Counted from the stretch's first letter, positions 12,540-23,825 are shown. The stretch: DNA of 64,000 nt from Dermacentor variabilis (GCF_050947875.1 NW_027460335.1:10782428-10846427), one strand, 5' to 3'. Made by a program: numbers and translations. The notes: generated from the sequence alone by a model not told the origin.

Positions 12540-12733
12540 GGCTAGCAGATGGCAGGACGAAGTCGAATTTGTCGACAACACGAAGCAAAGGCAAGAGTTT
12601 GACGTAGTAGTCCTGCGCAAACCCGCAAGGTGAAGACAAGTAAAGAATAAAGGGAAAATTAGACATCCACCCGTTCGTAGCAATTGCTACAAAGGAAACC
12701 CATACGGGTCCCTCGAAAGAAAAGCCTCATAGT

Positions 12734-14107
12734 GGACACATGCGCCCCAGTGTCAATCAACGCGCACACATGAACATGATCGACGAGAACGTCCAAAAGA
12801 TTCTGGTTCGTGGGTAAGGTGAAGCGAGGATTTCGTGTCAATGTCGTCATTGCAGCTTCACCTCCAGAAGCTGCGCTGTCTAGTTTTCCGGTCGGCGGGT
12901 GCGGCGAGTAGGTCGGAGAAGGAGCACAGCGTGACGGGGGCGAACGAGATTGACGACGGAAGGGAGAAGGCGAGCGGGAGTAGCGGGGTCGTGTCAAAAG
13001 TGGAGCGGGGTCAGATGATGGAGCGGGCATAGAAGGAGCGAAGGAAAAGGATGCGCTAGAGGGGCGAGGGTGATAATAAGGAGAATAGCGCCTCGGAAAA
13101 GTCCAGCGGCTGAGGCAGTGGCAAGCGACATGTCGAATGCGTCGGCAGCTAAAACAGATCGATCGGTTTGTCGTCCACGGTTCGCCATTCGAAGGGGTTG
13201 CGCTGTCCATAAGAGGAGTAAGAAGAGCGCGGTGGGGACGTGCGTGCAGAAAGAGGTTCCGAGCGTACGGTACGAATGGATTGCAGGCCGACGTTGGACA
13301 ACTCTTGATGGACGACGGCCTGGATCAAGGAGATTGTCACCGGAGCATGATCAGGTGACGGGAATGACGGGGCCACCGGTTGTGCCGCTGCGACCTCACG
13401 ATGAATGATGTGGGTCAAGTTGTCACATCGGGACGGCTGGTGGAAGAGGTCGTCACAGGATTACATAGCAGCTGCGTTGGGAAGCCGCGTGATGTGCTGG
13501 GATACCCGGCGGCTTTTAGCATGCTCGAGATGGCGGCACTCCTTGAGGATCGTATCGATGCTGGTGACGTTCGTAAACACCAGTAAATTGAAGGCGTCGT
13601 CAGCAATGCATTTGAGGACGTGATTAACCTTATCGTCCTCAGACATGGTCGGTTCAGTCTTGGCACAAAGGGCCAAGACTTCGAGAATGTATGACACGCA
13701 GGACTCGGTCGACGTCTGCACACGTGTGGCAAGAGCTTTCTTGGCATTGACTTGGCGACCGAACGGATTGCCAAAAAGGTCGTGGAGCTTCTCTTTGAAG
13801 AGGTCCCAGCTCGAGATCTCCTCTTCGTGAGTCTAGAACCATGCAAGTGGAGCTCCGTCGAGGTAGAAAAGAACGTTCGCAAGCATAATAGTCGGATGCC
13901 ACATGTGACTGGCGCTGACACGTTCGTATAAGCGGAGCCAGTCGTCAACATCAGGACTGCCGACTCAGTTGAAAACACCAGGATACCGAGGGGGGGAAAC
14001 GGCGACGTAGGGGGGGGTGTTGCCGGCGGCGACGGTTGTGTAGATGAAGTCCCGCCAGCAGGATCCGAAGTTGCACTGTCGCCGTTGCGACCGCTGCGAA
14101 GCTCCAT
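12734..14107 (-). pseudogene. gag and protease start of truncated gypsy element
   Basis: Translation starts at MELRSGRNGD (14107) as in the complete copy. The frame is lost after about 30 residues and continues in other frames with DVDDWLRLYERVSA, DGAPLAWF, SWDLFKEKLHDLFGNPFG and TSTESCVSYILEVLALC. The zinc-knuckle region reads CFSCRRIRHVACHC, so it keeps the spacing of a CCHC knuckle, although the usual GH has become RH. The final VCALIDTGAHVS carries the aspartic protease DTG (about 12750-12785). Several stops interrupt it. Gag would package the element RNA into virus-like particles. Confidence 0.8.
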
Positions 14108-14143
14108 GACGGGTACGGCGAACGTCAACCTCCACCAAATTAA

Positions 14144-14289
14144 TGTTACGTGTAGCTGTAGCCCAATGCTATATACAATTTATTTAGAGGAAGCTAACGG
14201 AAGGCCAAAATGGCGACGCTATATCAAGCGGGTCCACGTCGTCTTCCTGCTCTTCAGGGCAGCCACACTGTGGTAGCTGTTTCGTAGCA
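14144..14289 (-). repeat. LTR of truncated gypsy element
   Basis: It begins TGTTACGTGTAGC and ends TTTCGTAGCA, with the internal block CCAAAATGGCGACGCTATAT shared with both LTRs of the 24327-29407 element. It is the 5' LTR in the element's own direction. A TTTGGTGGAGGTTGACG block next to it matches the corresponding leader in the complete copy and is a candidate primer binding site. Confidence 0.85.
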
Positions 14290-16979
14290 ATATATAGAAC
14301 ATTAGTCAGAGTAGTTAAATTGGCTGACCACCAACAACACGCAGCAGCCAGCGTCCCGCGATCTTCTTTTTCTCTCTTCTTTCATCCTTCGGTAACAATA
14401 TTATTAGCGACGCGGCTAGCTGATGGCAAAGAGCACATACGAATGACGGCCTGTATTAACAAAACGTTCTTACGCTAAAAGCGTTCATGCCAGCCAATAG
14501 TGCTGCAGGACATCTTTATTAGCGAAGGATATCAGCCAATGATAAACATCACTTACGAACGGAAAGCTTTGTGAATTTCGGCCGTGCGCCGGCGGCCCGT
14601 TCTAGATTCATCGCCATGCCAGACTGGCACGCTGTCTGCTAGCGTAAAGCGCGGTCTGGGCCGTTATACATCGGCACGGGCACAACTGTAGCCCCTGACA
14701 ATGCTTGCTAACTAGTTGATGGGTGTCGCCCATGGGCCAAGAGGATGTGTCAATCTTGCGTTCAAACGCACGTTCCTAAAATGCAAGCACTACAAAGAGG
14801 GTGTTACGATAATAACAGGAACGTGTAACAATAAAATGTGGCGGCATGTAAGCGCACTTTGTACTCTATGCACTTTATTTGTGCCACGCACTTTCCGAAG
14901 GGTTTTGGCGGATCCATGGCAATGCACCCATGTTCTCTAACACAATGTATGATTAACGGCGTACAAGTCAGCACCGCGAGCTAAACTGCTTTGTTTGAAG
15001 TACTCATCAGCGTTGATTTTCCTTTCGTAACCGCAAAACGGAAAGTGCCGCTCGTTTCGCGATGTCATTGGAGAGTAATGACCAATCCGTTATTTCGGTA
15101 AACACATGCAGGTGAACTGGACGTTTTACCAGAGCGGCGGAGGCGTAAACATGCGCGGCCTGCACGGTGCAGCCACCTGGTGGTGCAGAGTTCAACCTGG
15201 CAAACACGGCTAATATTAGCATAAGCAAGTGCATCTAAATTTGCTTATGGTGCGAATTTGCACACACGAAACGATTGCGCAGCTGCCGAATGTTTACACT
15301 AGCAGCGTAGAATACGTTTGCTTACTGTGATATCAGCTGTGTGTCTGGCTGAGATGACACTGACGCAAAACGGTTAGCATTAGTCGGCGTCCAGGTAAAT
15401 ATTAGATATTGTTAGACTAACGCATACTGCTAACATGTAAACATAAACAAAGTATCGAAACAGGAACGCTCACGTACTTATAGTGTACGCACATAGAAAG
15501 AGGTGTGGGTGCACACAGAGATGGTGTCATGAGTTCGAGGCAGACGGCTGCTTCTTTTCGTCCGGCTAAATTATTCGACTTCGTGGGATGACCAGTGCGT
15601 TCACACCGCTTTCTCCATTTTACATATAGGCCCTCCGCTTCTTCGGAGAACCTACACCTCTCCGCGGGTGAGCCGGGCTTGCACTTTGGCGGCGGTGGTG
15701 GCGATAATGACACGAGTGCGTTTCAAGCGCCCGTGCCATTGCTATCACCAAACCAACAAAATAATGCTCAAACACTCACAGAGGAGGGACCATGTAGTCA
15801 CCGTTAGCACATCAATCTCGAACCAACATGATATCAGCTAATTCAGCTGGCGTACGTCAGCAGTGAGTCGCGAAGAGCAGCGGTTCCTTTCTATATCACG
15901 TGCAAGACATTCGTCGTAGGACTGAATCTATAATAAGACAATATAATACAGAACGCCCACTGTCATTTTGTCGTTCTTTTCAAAAAACCTGCACCCTATC
16001 AAAGCGCAGTATAGATTAAGAGTGGTACCTGCTTGAGCTTTCAACAATAGAATGCCCGCGCGAAATATTTAAGGGAACAAGTTATTTTGCCACATTATGA
16101 AAACGTATTTATATTTTTTTTGGGGGGGGGGGAGAGCACAGGATTTCAAGCTGACACAAAAGAAATTACGGCAGATCTAACAAGTTAGAATTTATACAGA
16201 GAAGAATTTTGTGAGTGGATGAAGAGCTGTAAGCGAAAACGGCACCGCCACTGCGGCGGATGCGCGGAGGCGAGCGTCATCTGCTGGGGATGCAAGGAAA
16301 CGAACGGCGTGCGCGGCACGTGTGCTTCTCCGTGATTGGTTGGCCCACGCGCCAACGTAACAGCCAGGCCGCAGCCACGGTAACGATACCGGGCGAGGTT
16401 CGCAAAGAAAAGCTTTCTTTTTAAAGATGAGTATGTAACTGGATGTCTACTCACCAACGCTCACAGAAGATTATCGGTGATCAGTGCAGGTGCAGCGGCC
16501 CTTCTTGTCTGCCGCTTAGCTTCTTGAGGCTTGCTTATATTGCTCCTCAACAAATAGAAAATGTCCTGATCTCTTTTATTTTTTATTAATTCCTAAATAT
16601 ACATTTTCGCACTCTCGTACATGGCTAGAATCTTCATCATGCTTACCTGGAGAGCACATGAATAATTTATGGGTGGAAGAGCAATGGTGTATATTATAAT
16701 TGTCTATCCCTTCATGACGACAGCACCTACTAGGGACGACATTTTGAACAATAACCTTTAGATTCCACAGAATCCACCTGACGTGCAAGAGTCAGAAGTA
16801 AAATAGGAAATTTTTGGGGGTGCTGTGCAGCGCGTTCGGACCGAATGAAATATTGCTACGTGCGAAAAAGCACAGATATCACTATACGCAGGTAAATTGA
16901 AAGGCACATCCCTTACAAAAATGCCTATTAACATTAACTATAACTTCTAGCAGCTTTCTATTTACTTTACTGACAGTCC
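14290..16979. other. Unassigned intergenic DNA
   Basis: No domain or repeat family recognised. A T-run followed by a G-run lies near 16111-16132. 16200-16400 is GC-richer, but its 90-residue open frame on the minus strand has no known motif. Confidence 0.35.
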
Positions 16980-17335
16980 GTATACATTTACATTCTAGTA
17001 ACATTTGGTCATACAGTGTCAAAATACTTCCTTTTTACCTTTGTACAAAGAATATTTGAAATACACCGTTAACAGACTTTCCTCTTACTTTTGTATAAAG
17101 AGTGTTTTAAATACACGATTGAAAGACTTCCTTCTTACTTTTCTATAAAGAACATTTGTTCATACAATGTTAGAAGGCTTCCTGCACAATTTTGTATAAA
17201 TAAGAGTTTAAGTACATCCTTAACATACCGTCTTCTAACTTTTGTCTGAATAACAACTTTAGTACTCCGCCAAAAGGCATGTTACTTTTGCGTAAAGAAT
17301 GTATTACTATACATCACCAAATGATTTTTTTAAGG
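16980..17335. repeat. Diverged minisatellite, about 50-bp unit, 6-7 copies
   Basis: The core TTGTACAAAG / TTGTATAAAG / TTCTATAAAG / TTGTATAAAT / TTGTCTGAAT / TTGCGTAAAG recurs at 17041, 17091, 17141, 17192, 17242 and 17288. That gives periods of 50, 50, 51, 50 and 46 bp. Each core is preceded by a CTTCCTTCTTAC-like block and followed by an A/T-rich half with a TACA block. Copies differ strongly, so the array is old. Confidence 0.75.
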
Positions 17336-17888
17336 ACATGTACCCTCAGTACGCCAACAGCTCGTACTCTCTGCCGAAAAATATTTAGAATGGGAAGTAC
17401 CTTGAGAGGTTTTGCTATTCTTTTGTAACACACATTAATGCCGATATATGACATTCAGGAATTTCTTTTTTTTAATTACAGTTCCAATCAAAGTCGGTGG
17501 CGAATTGTTGATGAAATGCTACTAAAGTTTTTATACGAATACGTTCGTAAACTGTTACACCTAATCTTTTCAAAGGTTCTACTGGACTACGTAAGCGTGC
17601 GGTGACGTCTGCACATTTAAGAAAATTTGCTTGCTCTACACCACCTGACCGCTGTGATAGCGTAGTACTGTGCAGGCCACGCACCAGTTACACAGCTTTA
17701 TTCCAGCATTAATGATGGTTAATTAAAGGCTGGTTTACACTTGAGCCGTGACACCGCCCGCTTGCCGCACGCCTGCGGTCGTGCGGAAAACTGCACATCT
17801 CGCACCTCGCACACTGGATCACAGATTTTCTTATACACTGGGCTCGAAAATGCAGTGTAATCCAAAATATGTGTACCAGTCTCCGAAA
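17336..17888. other. Unassigned DNA next to the P-like transposase
   Basis: This lies downstream of the transposase reading frame and might contain the 3' end of that transposon. I did not find a convincing terminal inverted repeat partner for it beyond 20886. Confidence 0.3.
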
Positions 17889-17900
17889 TCAGCAAATTTT

Positions 17901-17940
17901 CACCCGACCACATGCCTGCGTGCATGCGTGTGGTCGGGTG
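17901..17940. repeat. 40-bp near-perfect palindrome
   Basis: CACCCGACCACA at the left is matched exactly by TGTGGTCGGGTG at the right. Including the inner bases, the 19-bp arms differ at two positions around a GT centre. It sits at the point where the P-like transposase frame ends. Confidence 0.9.
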
Positions 17941-20522
17941 TTCCACAGTTCTTTTCTAATATTTAGATGATCATTCCTTTGTTTGCACAAGTTCTTCAGC
18001 ATTATATTTGCTGCACAGTTTGCAACCAGTGTAACAAGGAGCTCGTAGGCGTGCCCGTTTTCACATGCATCTATGTCCTCAAGCCTCGGCAGAGAGTCCA
18101 GGGTCAGTTGCCGAACGCCCATGGAAAAACTGTGTGCAGGCACTTTGTGTCACAAGCTTTGTAACTACAACCTCCGTGTCCATGATTGCTGTAACCACAA
18201 GGGCAGAGGGAAATTTGAGGCCACCTCGGTCCAGTTGTGCGATTAAGGAATAGTCTTCGTTCATTTCGGTTTCATTTCCAGTAACTACCAAATGCCCTCG
18301 GCAACTTACTCTAGAACTTTCATTGTAGCATGCGTACATTATCCACCAACATAACCAATAACTGGCATTCGTGTTCTGAGCGCGTCAAGGCCATCGTTGC
18401 TAACATGAGCACTAAAGGAGCTGCCTACATATCTGACACTGTTTCTTTCTTCGATGCCACTGAGGTCATCAGTGCTCATCCTTGGGAGGGCCCTTTGAAG
18501 GTGAATCCTGCCGTCTGTTTCACAGTTGTCGAACAGACGTGGTACTGCCCACCAGCCATATGTCAGTGCTGTCCAAAACGACTCTCGAGACGATTCGTTT
18601 GGACTTTCCCTAGTAGGACGTACTTGAAGTTAACTTATGCACTACTTTACCAATTCCAACAAGAATTGGTCAGATAGCCTTGGAGCGCTCAATGTCTCCT
18701 TGGTAAGAACTCCAGTGTTATGCCCATAATATTCCCAGATATCGAGCCATGTATTGAAAGCATTTAGAAAGGCTACTTTTGTGTCAGCTGTATGGTATTA
18801 CAAAGGTTCTTCGTAAACATTACGATGATGGAAGCATTTATTCAGTGTCTTTGCGTTGACAATACTCAACATGTGAAGAATGATTTTGATGAAATTTGCT
18901 GTTGCTGGCGCCTGCTGAAAATTGGCTTTACCACTGCGAGCTGCCATGGCTGCGGCTAGGTGCGGATTGAAAACCTGCAGTACCAGCTTAACATTCTGCC
19001 GTTCCATGTTGCTTGGATTAGGTGCCTTTGACGTCAAGTCATACAGAGACTTTAGCAGCAGAGATGACTCCTCTTTATCTAAATCTCTCAAATGCGTAAA
19101 TGAGGCCATCATTTTGAATTGAAGACGAACATTATTGTTTAAAATCTCGGAGCGTGGGTAGGAAAAGCAAGCGCATGCATTTTTCTGGTTCAGCGAATCA
19201 TTTCATATGCTCTTAAAACGATGCACATCATCTACACCGTAAAATAGAACTCGATCTGGCTCTGCCGATGTGGGTAAACATGACGAAGCATCGGCTTTGG
19301 CAGAAACATCTTCATTGCATTTCTATTTAGCGTGTTATTGTCACAGACTAAAACTATAACCATGTACCCAATCTCTTCTAAGCGTAAGATTACCTTCATC
19401 AGTATGGCATGAAGTTGGTGGCCCTCTATGGTTTCTGCCGGAAGAATGTGTGCTACCTCCTGGAATGAGCCCAACAGACTTTGATCCATAAATACGTGTA
19501 CTCATGTGGCTGCCTCGTTGTCACTCACTGAAGCACCACAAATGTTCCTACCCTTGTTATGAAAACAAGGCTTGATATGAATTTCGTCAACCATCAACGT
19601 CACGGTGTGTTCATGTGGCTGCAGATGTTTAAACCTATGGAAATCATATTAAAGGGCAGTTACATCGCAAGAATCAATTTCTGCGCACATTTGAAGAGAT
19701 GAGCACACTTTCCTGATAGTGCTTGAATGGGGCGAGGCTAGTGTATTGTTCCTCTCAAAAACTCATAGGCATGCGGCGATATTGTGTGGAGAATGCATGC
19801 AAACACCATTACCTCTGTGCTGTACTGAATACGCTCTCAGAAAGCAGTACTAGCTGTTGTTTCATAAACTTTACAGCCCCTTTCTTGTCTTCATTAGTGC
19901 TTCTTTCCAATATATCTAGAAGGGAATGTATTGTAAGCGACAGGTGGCCAGAACTACAGCGCTCCTCAGACATCATGCACAGGTTGTCCAAAATTTCCAA
20001 CAAGGAGCTTACTTTGCGAACTGAGTCCGGTACAACAACGTTACCAAAGTTCTTGATCACAGAGCCTTGATAGCAGGCAGACACTTGAAGGTTTTCGAGC
20101 ACCATCAATGACGCCTTCAGCTAAGGTTCACGATCGTCGGTGATGTTCAAAAACATCGTGCACTTTTCTTTGTGCATAACAGTGCACTTCACTGACACTG
20201 ATGCCACTTGCAAGCACGCCTTGAGACCTTCGAGGGACGAAAAGTGGTCTCTCTCCTGCTCCGCTTCGTGTGAAGCCAGTGGCTCTTCGACAGCACGGGC
20301 CAGTCGGGAAGCTTCTAGTCGGCTCCTCTTGGCATCAGGTGCTTCTTTCGTGCTTTTGTCTGGTGCTGAAAGGTACGAAGGACAGCCGGCAAAATCTTTA
20401 GCTACAGATCCACGGCGCAACCGCGGTACTGGCAGTGCAACTGTAAGAACGTTTCCTCTTCTTGGACCCGTGTATGAAGTCATGCTCTCGATGACTGAAA
20501 CGTGGAAATGATCCGCGCAAAG

Positions 20523-20721
20523 CTGCAGTAACGTACAAACGTCTCGTAAACGGCTGAGAAGCCACTTATTAAAGTAACCTTATGCTCTACGCTTTGTTTA
20601 AACGTGCTTACAGTCCGTGTGGGCACGAAAAGTCTATCTTGGCTTCCGAAGTATCACAGTAATAGTGCTTAACAAGTACGAGCAACCAGGAGCCCACAAC
20701 AGGACGATTAAGAATTCTTAC
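20523..20721 (-). other. Preserved GT-AG intron inside the THAP domain
   Basis: On the minus strand the exon ends TACACTACG before GTAAGAATTC. The next exon begins CTTTGCGCGGATCATTTC after TTACTGCAG. Joining them restores the expected THAP C-x2-H (CADH) after the TSYTT segment. The 199-bp length fits a small arthropod intron. Confidence 0.75.
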
Positions 20722-20889
20722 CGTAGTGTACGAAGTGGGCGCGAAGTCCTTCCTAGGAATGGCGCCTAGCCACTTCTTGAAAGTGTCGTCGTCTTTAGGG
20801 AAAGAAAACAGTTGTATCCTCTTCCCCGTATCGTAGTTGCCGGTGAATCCCGGCACACAACACTTATTTTGCATGTTATCACCCACTGC

Positions 20890-21300
20890 ATATCGCGCAC
20901 GGTATCAAAATTGCTGCATAAGAACAAACGGAAGCGATAAACGTGACTACGCCACTCCAACCAAGCGGTCCGCGCGCTGGAGAGAGCGTGAAAGAAAGAG
21001 GCTAAATGGCTAAATTCATGTCGCTGATGCTGCGGCTTCTAGAAGTGTTAGCCTGCTTGATATGACGTCAAAATTTTGGACGCTGGCCTGAAAGCTGTTC
21101 AGGGGGTAATGTCCGAGTCGAGGCAAAGAAGGAGACCATCGACACCAGTTCCTTTGCGACGCGGGCGTGGTACGGTCAGAGCAAATGTAGCTGTTTCGCC
21201 GGGTATTGTAGTAGCAATCTATAGACGGGTACAACTTTAGAAATAAGGGGAGCACCCACCCAGTTTCCCGAAGCGTGACAGCCGATTGCCCCCCGCGACT
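20890..21300. other. Probable upstream region of the P-like element
   Basis: Between the THAP start codon and the tail of the RTE LINE. It may contain the promoter and 5' end of the P-like transposon, but no terminal repeat could be identified. Confidence 0.3.
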
Positions 21301-21329
21301 AAAATCATCATCATTATTAGCCTATTCAT

Positions 21330-22795
21330 GTCCACTGCAGGACGAAGGCATCTCCCTGCGATCTCCAATTACCCCTGTCCTGCGCCAACCGATTCCAACT
21401 TGCACCCGCAAATTTCCTAATTTCGTCGCACCATCTAGTCTTCTGCCATCCTCTACTGCGCTTCCCTTCTCTTGGTACCCATTCTGTCACGCTAATGAAT
21501 CAACGGTTATCTTGTCTGCGCATTACATGACCTGCCCAGCGCCATCTTTTTTTCCCTTAATGTCTATTAGAATATTGCCTATACCCGTTTGCTCTCTGAT
21601 CCAAAACACTCGCTTTCTGTCTGTTAAAGTTATGCCTAGAATTCTTCGTTCCATCGCTCTTTGCGTGGTCCTTAACTTGTTCTCAAGTTTCTTTAATATA
21701 ATACTTGGGGTTTTACGTGCCAAAACCACTTTCTGATTATGAGGCACGCCGTAGTGGAGGACTCCGGAAATTTTGACCACCTGGGGTTCTTTAACGTGCA
21801 CCTAAATCTAAGCACACGGGTGTTTTCGCATTTCGCCCCCATCGAAATGCGGCCGCCGTGGCCGGGATTCGATCCCGCGACCTCGTGCTCAGCAGCCGAT
21901 CACCATAGCCACTGAGCAACCACGGCGGGTTCTCAAGTTTCTTTGTCAGCATCCAAGTCTCTGCGCTGTATGTCAGCACCGGTAAAATACACCGATTGTA
22001 TACTTTTCTTTTCAATGATAACGGTAAGCTCCCATTCAGGAGCTCATGATGTCTGCCGTATGCGATCCAACCTATTTTTATTCTTCTGTGAATTTCCTTC
22101 TCATGTTCAGGGTTCCCTGTGATTAGTTGAGCTAGGTAAACGTACTCCTCCACAGACTCTAGAGGCTGGCTTGCGATCTTCAACTCTGGTTCCCTTGCCA
22201 GGTTATTTCTCATTATCTTTGTCTTTTGCATATTAATCTTCAGCCCCACTCTTACACTCTCCCTGTTAAGGTCCTCAATCATTTGATGTAACTCGTCTGC
22301 ATTGTTGCTGAATAGAACAATGTCATCGGCAAACCGAAGGTTGTTGAGGTATTCACCGTCAATCTTGACTCCTAAGCCTTCCCAGTTTAATAGCTTGAAT
22401 ACTTCTTCTAAGCGCGCAGTGAATAGCATTGGAGAGATTGTGTCTCCTTCTCTGGTCCCTTTCTTTATAGGTATCTTCCCAGTTTTCTTGCGTAGAATTA
22501 GGGTGGCTGTGGATTCTCTAGATATTTTCCACGGTATTTACGTAAGCGGTCTGTACTCCTTGATTACGCAATGCCTCTATGACTACTGGTATCTCGACTG
22601 AATCAAATGCTTTTTCGTAATCTATGAAGGCCATATAGAGAGGCGTATTGTACTCTGCGGATTTCTCAATAGCCTGGTTAATGACATGGATGTGATTCAT
22701 TGTAGAGTAACCTTTGCTGAAGCCCGCCTGTTCCTTTGGTTGGCTAAAGTCCTGTGTTGCCCTTATTGTATTTGAGATGATTTTGTATTTGAGAT
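21330..22795 (-). pseudogene. RTE reverse transcriptase (partial, disrupted)
   Basis: In order on the minus strand: KEQAGFSKGYSTMNHIHVINQ, FIDYEKAFDSVEIPV (RT motif A), then after a stop KKGTREGDTISPMLFTA (motif B) and LRFADDIVLFSNNADELHQ (catalytic ADD, about 22310-22340). After that come KTKIMRNNLA, VEEYVYLAQLITG, KEIHRRIKIGWIAYG and CILPVLTYSAETW. Past the SINE, RTTQRAMERRILGITLTD and the trailing VTEWVPREKR segment finish the protein. The enzyme would copy its own RNA at a nicked target. A frame break after motif A and the SINE inactivate it. Confidence 0.85.
21695..21928 (-). mobile_element. Ruka-type tRNA-derived SINE with 16-bp target duplication
   Basis: The body reads, on the minus strand, a tRNA-like head with CCGTGG/CCACGG acceptor-type pairing. 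It has an A-box-like TTGCTCAGTGG, a B-box-like GGGATCGAATCCC, and a tail with GGTGCACGTTAAAGAACCCC. GTTCTCAAGTTTCTTT occurs exactly on both sides (21679-21694 and 21929-21944). This is the hallmark of L1/RTE-type target-primed insertion, and it shows the SINE landed in the LINE after the LINE did. I recognise the family as the tick SINE Ruka. Confidence 0.9.
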
Positions 22796-22800
22796 TATTA

Positions 22801-23825
22801 GTACCAGGCAGTAAGGTGCCTGGTGTAGTCCTGCGTGGGCGCGGTCCTCTCGCCCTGGGCGATCGGAACGCACGTGATCTCTGCCCGGCCGGCTTAACAA
22901 GGGGCTTTGTGCTGGCGGCCACAGAGGTCCATGTCTCAGTAAGGTGCCTGGTGTAGTCTCGTGCGGACGCGACGGTCCTCTCGGTAAGCGTGACGACTGT
23001 CTTATATTCCCTCATCTTTTAAAATTTTCAATAATTAGAAGCATTTCTCTCGGGAACCTTACTTAAATCAACGGAATTTTCCATTTCTCAATAATTTTCC
23101 CTGTCGTATTAGAGTGCTGTTCGCAATCTTACCTGTTGTTAATTTAACATTCTCTCAAGACTCTAAATTTATTAGGGCAGATTTTCGCGTGCGCACCATC
23201 GCCAACGCACGTTTATATTTCCCTGCGTTTCTCTCCCGCGGGTTTGCTTTAGAGCCAGGGCGCTGCAATTATGCTCGAGTAAATTTTTTTTCATTATTTT
23301 TTTATCCTTTCTTTTATTGCTTAAACACATTGTCTTAACTGCTACATAAAGAAACAGGTGAGAAGCGACTAAAATATTCCCCCTTAAAAAACCGTGCTTC
23401 TAGAACGCGTAATTCTCCGTAGAAATAAAAACTCTTGCATTTGTCGATCACTCGTTTGGTAGAACTCTCGCTATTGGAATGTGACAACATGTGCCGGATC
23501 ACAAGAGAAAAATAACCCCGTGCCTTCTGCAATGCTGCGCGTCGTCTGTTTTTTAGCCTCATTGCAAGGGACAAAAGAAGAAAGAGCAGCTCTGCATGGC
23601 TTTTGCGCTGGTTCGCATGTACACGGGGAATTTTCTAGTCGTCTGCCGAACTTATAATGAATCAGTTGCTACTTAACAAGTACTCAAAAAATAATGCTTT
23701 CATTGAAGCCATTACAACTTGGGGGGACAAGACGATCGAGTCAAGAAAGACACAAAAATGCTTCATCCACAGTTATAAATAAATACTCTTGGATATAAAT
23801 ACCATAAGATTGACAATATAAACCA
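22801..23825. other. Unassigned DNA with a short direct duplication
   Basis: GTAAGGTGCCTGGTGTAGTC occurs at 22810-22829 and 22939-22958, followed in each case by a GCG-rich stretch and a GGTCCTCTCG block. So about 129 bp is duplicated in diverged form. The rest up to 23825 shows nothing recognisable. Confidence 0.45.

Larger units (their letters stand above)
12039..12733 (-). repeat. 281-bp tandem array of a tRNA-derived SINE (2.5 copies)
   Basis: Copies start at 12039, 12320 and 12601 (each at GACGTAGTAGT), giving an exact period of 281 bp; the third copy stops at 12733. Each full unit contains, on the minus strand, a tRNA-like head followed by about 150 bp of tail with GAGGAACCCGTATGGGTT and CAATTGCTACGAACGGGTGG. 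The array lies between a LINE fragment and a gypsy gag fragment, and both are cut exactly at its edges. Confidence 0.8.
12734..14289 (-). mobile_element. Truncated short-LTR Ty3/gypsy element (LTR + gag + start of protease)
   Basis: This is the 5' part of the same family as the complete element at 24327-29407. A 146-bp LTR at 14144-14289, a leader and a gag remnant are present. Sequence homology ends within the protease, just after the DTG codons, where the SINE array starts at 12733. Everything downstream of protease is gone. It is in the same orientation as the complete copy, about 10 kb away. Confidence 0.85.
17889..20886 (-). pseudogene. P-element/THAP9-type transposase pseudogene
   Basis: A THAP zinc finger opens the protein: KCCVPGFTGNYD, then FSFPKDDDTFKKWLGAIPR, split by an intron at 20523-20721 (GTAAGA...TGCAG), then LCADHFHV. 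The second Cys of the first C-x-C pair is Phe here. A coiled-coil-like linker follows, with a single in-frame stop near 20121. The catalytic region then shows TVTLMVDEIHIKPCF (first Asp, about 19570-19615) and VLVCDNNTLNRNAMKMF (second Asp, about 19318-19365). The GTP-binding/insertion-like part reads ASFTHLRDLDKEESSLLL and NPSNMERQNVKLVLQVFNP (about 18978-19105). A C-terminal part around 17900-18340 (ALVVTAIMDTEVV; CENGHAYELLVTLVANCAANI) completes the usual order. P-type transposases cut and paste DNA using GTP. Stops and frame breaks, mainly between 18340 and 18800, show it is dead. Confidence 0.85.
21301..22800 (-). mobile_element. 5'-truncated RTE-type LINE, interrupted by a Ruka SINE
   Basis: The minus strand carries the C-terminal two-thirds of an RTE reverse transcriptase, the short RTE C-terminal region, and a 3' end with an ATC/GAT microsatellite tail (21301-21320). 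There is no RNase H, as expected for RTE. The 5' end is inside the RT fingers at about 22800. A SINE at 21695-21928 was inserted later into the thumb-region codons. Confidence 0.85.

Noticed and set aside
21275..21736. A 153-residue plus-strand frame as a gene
   Set aside because: It is the opposite strand of the RTE 3' region and runs into the SINE.
21855..21928. A possible tRNA gene on the minus strand
   Set aside because: Lies inside a SINE with its own target duplication; the anticodon arm does not fold well.
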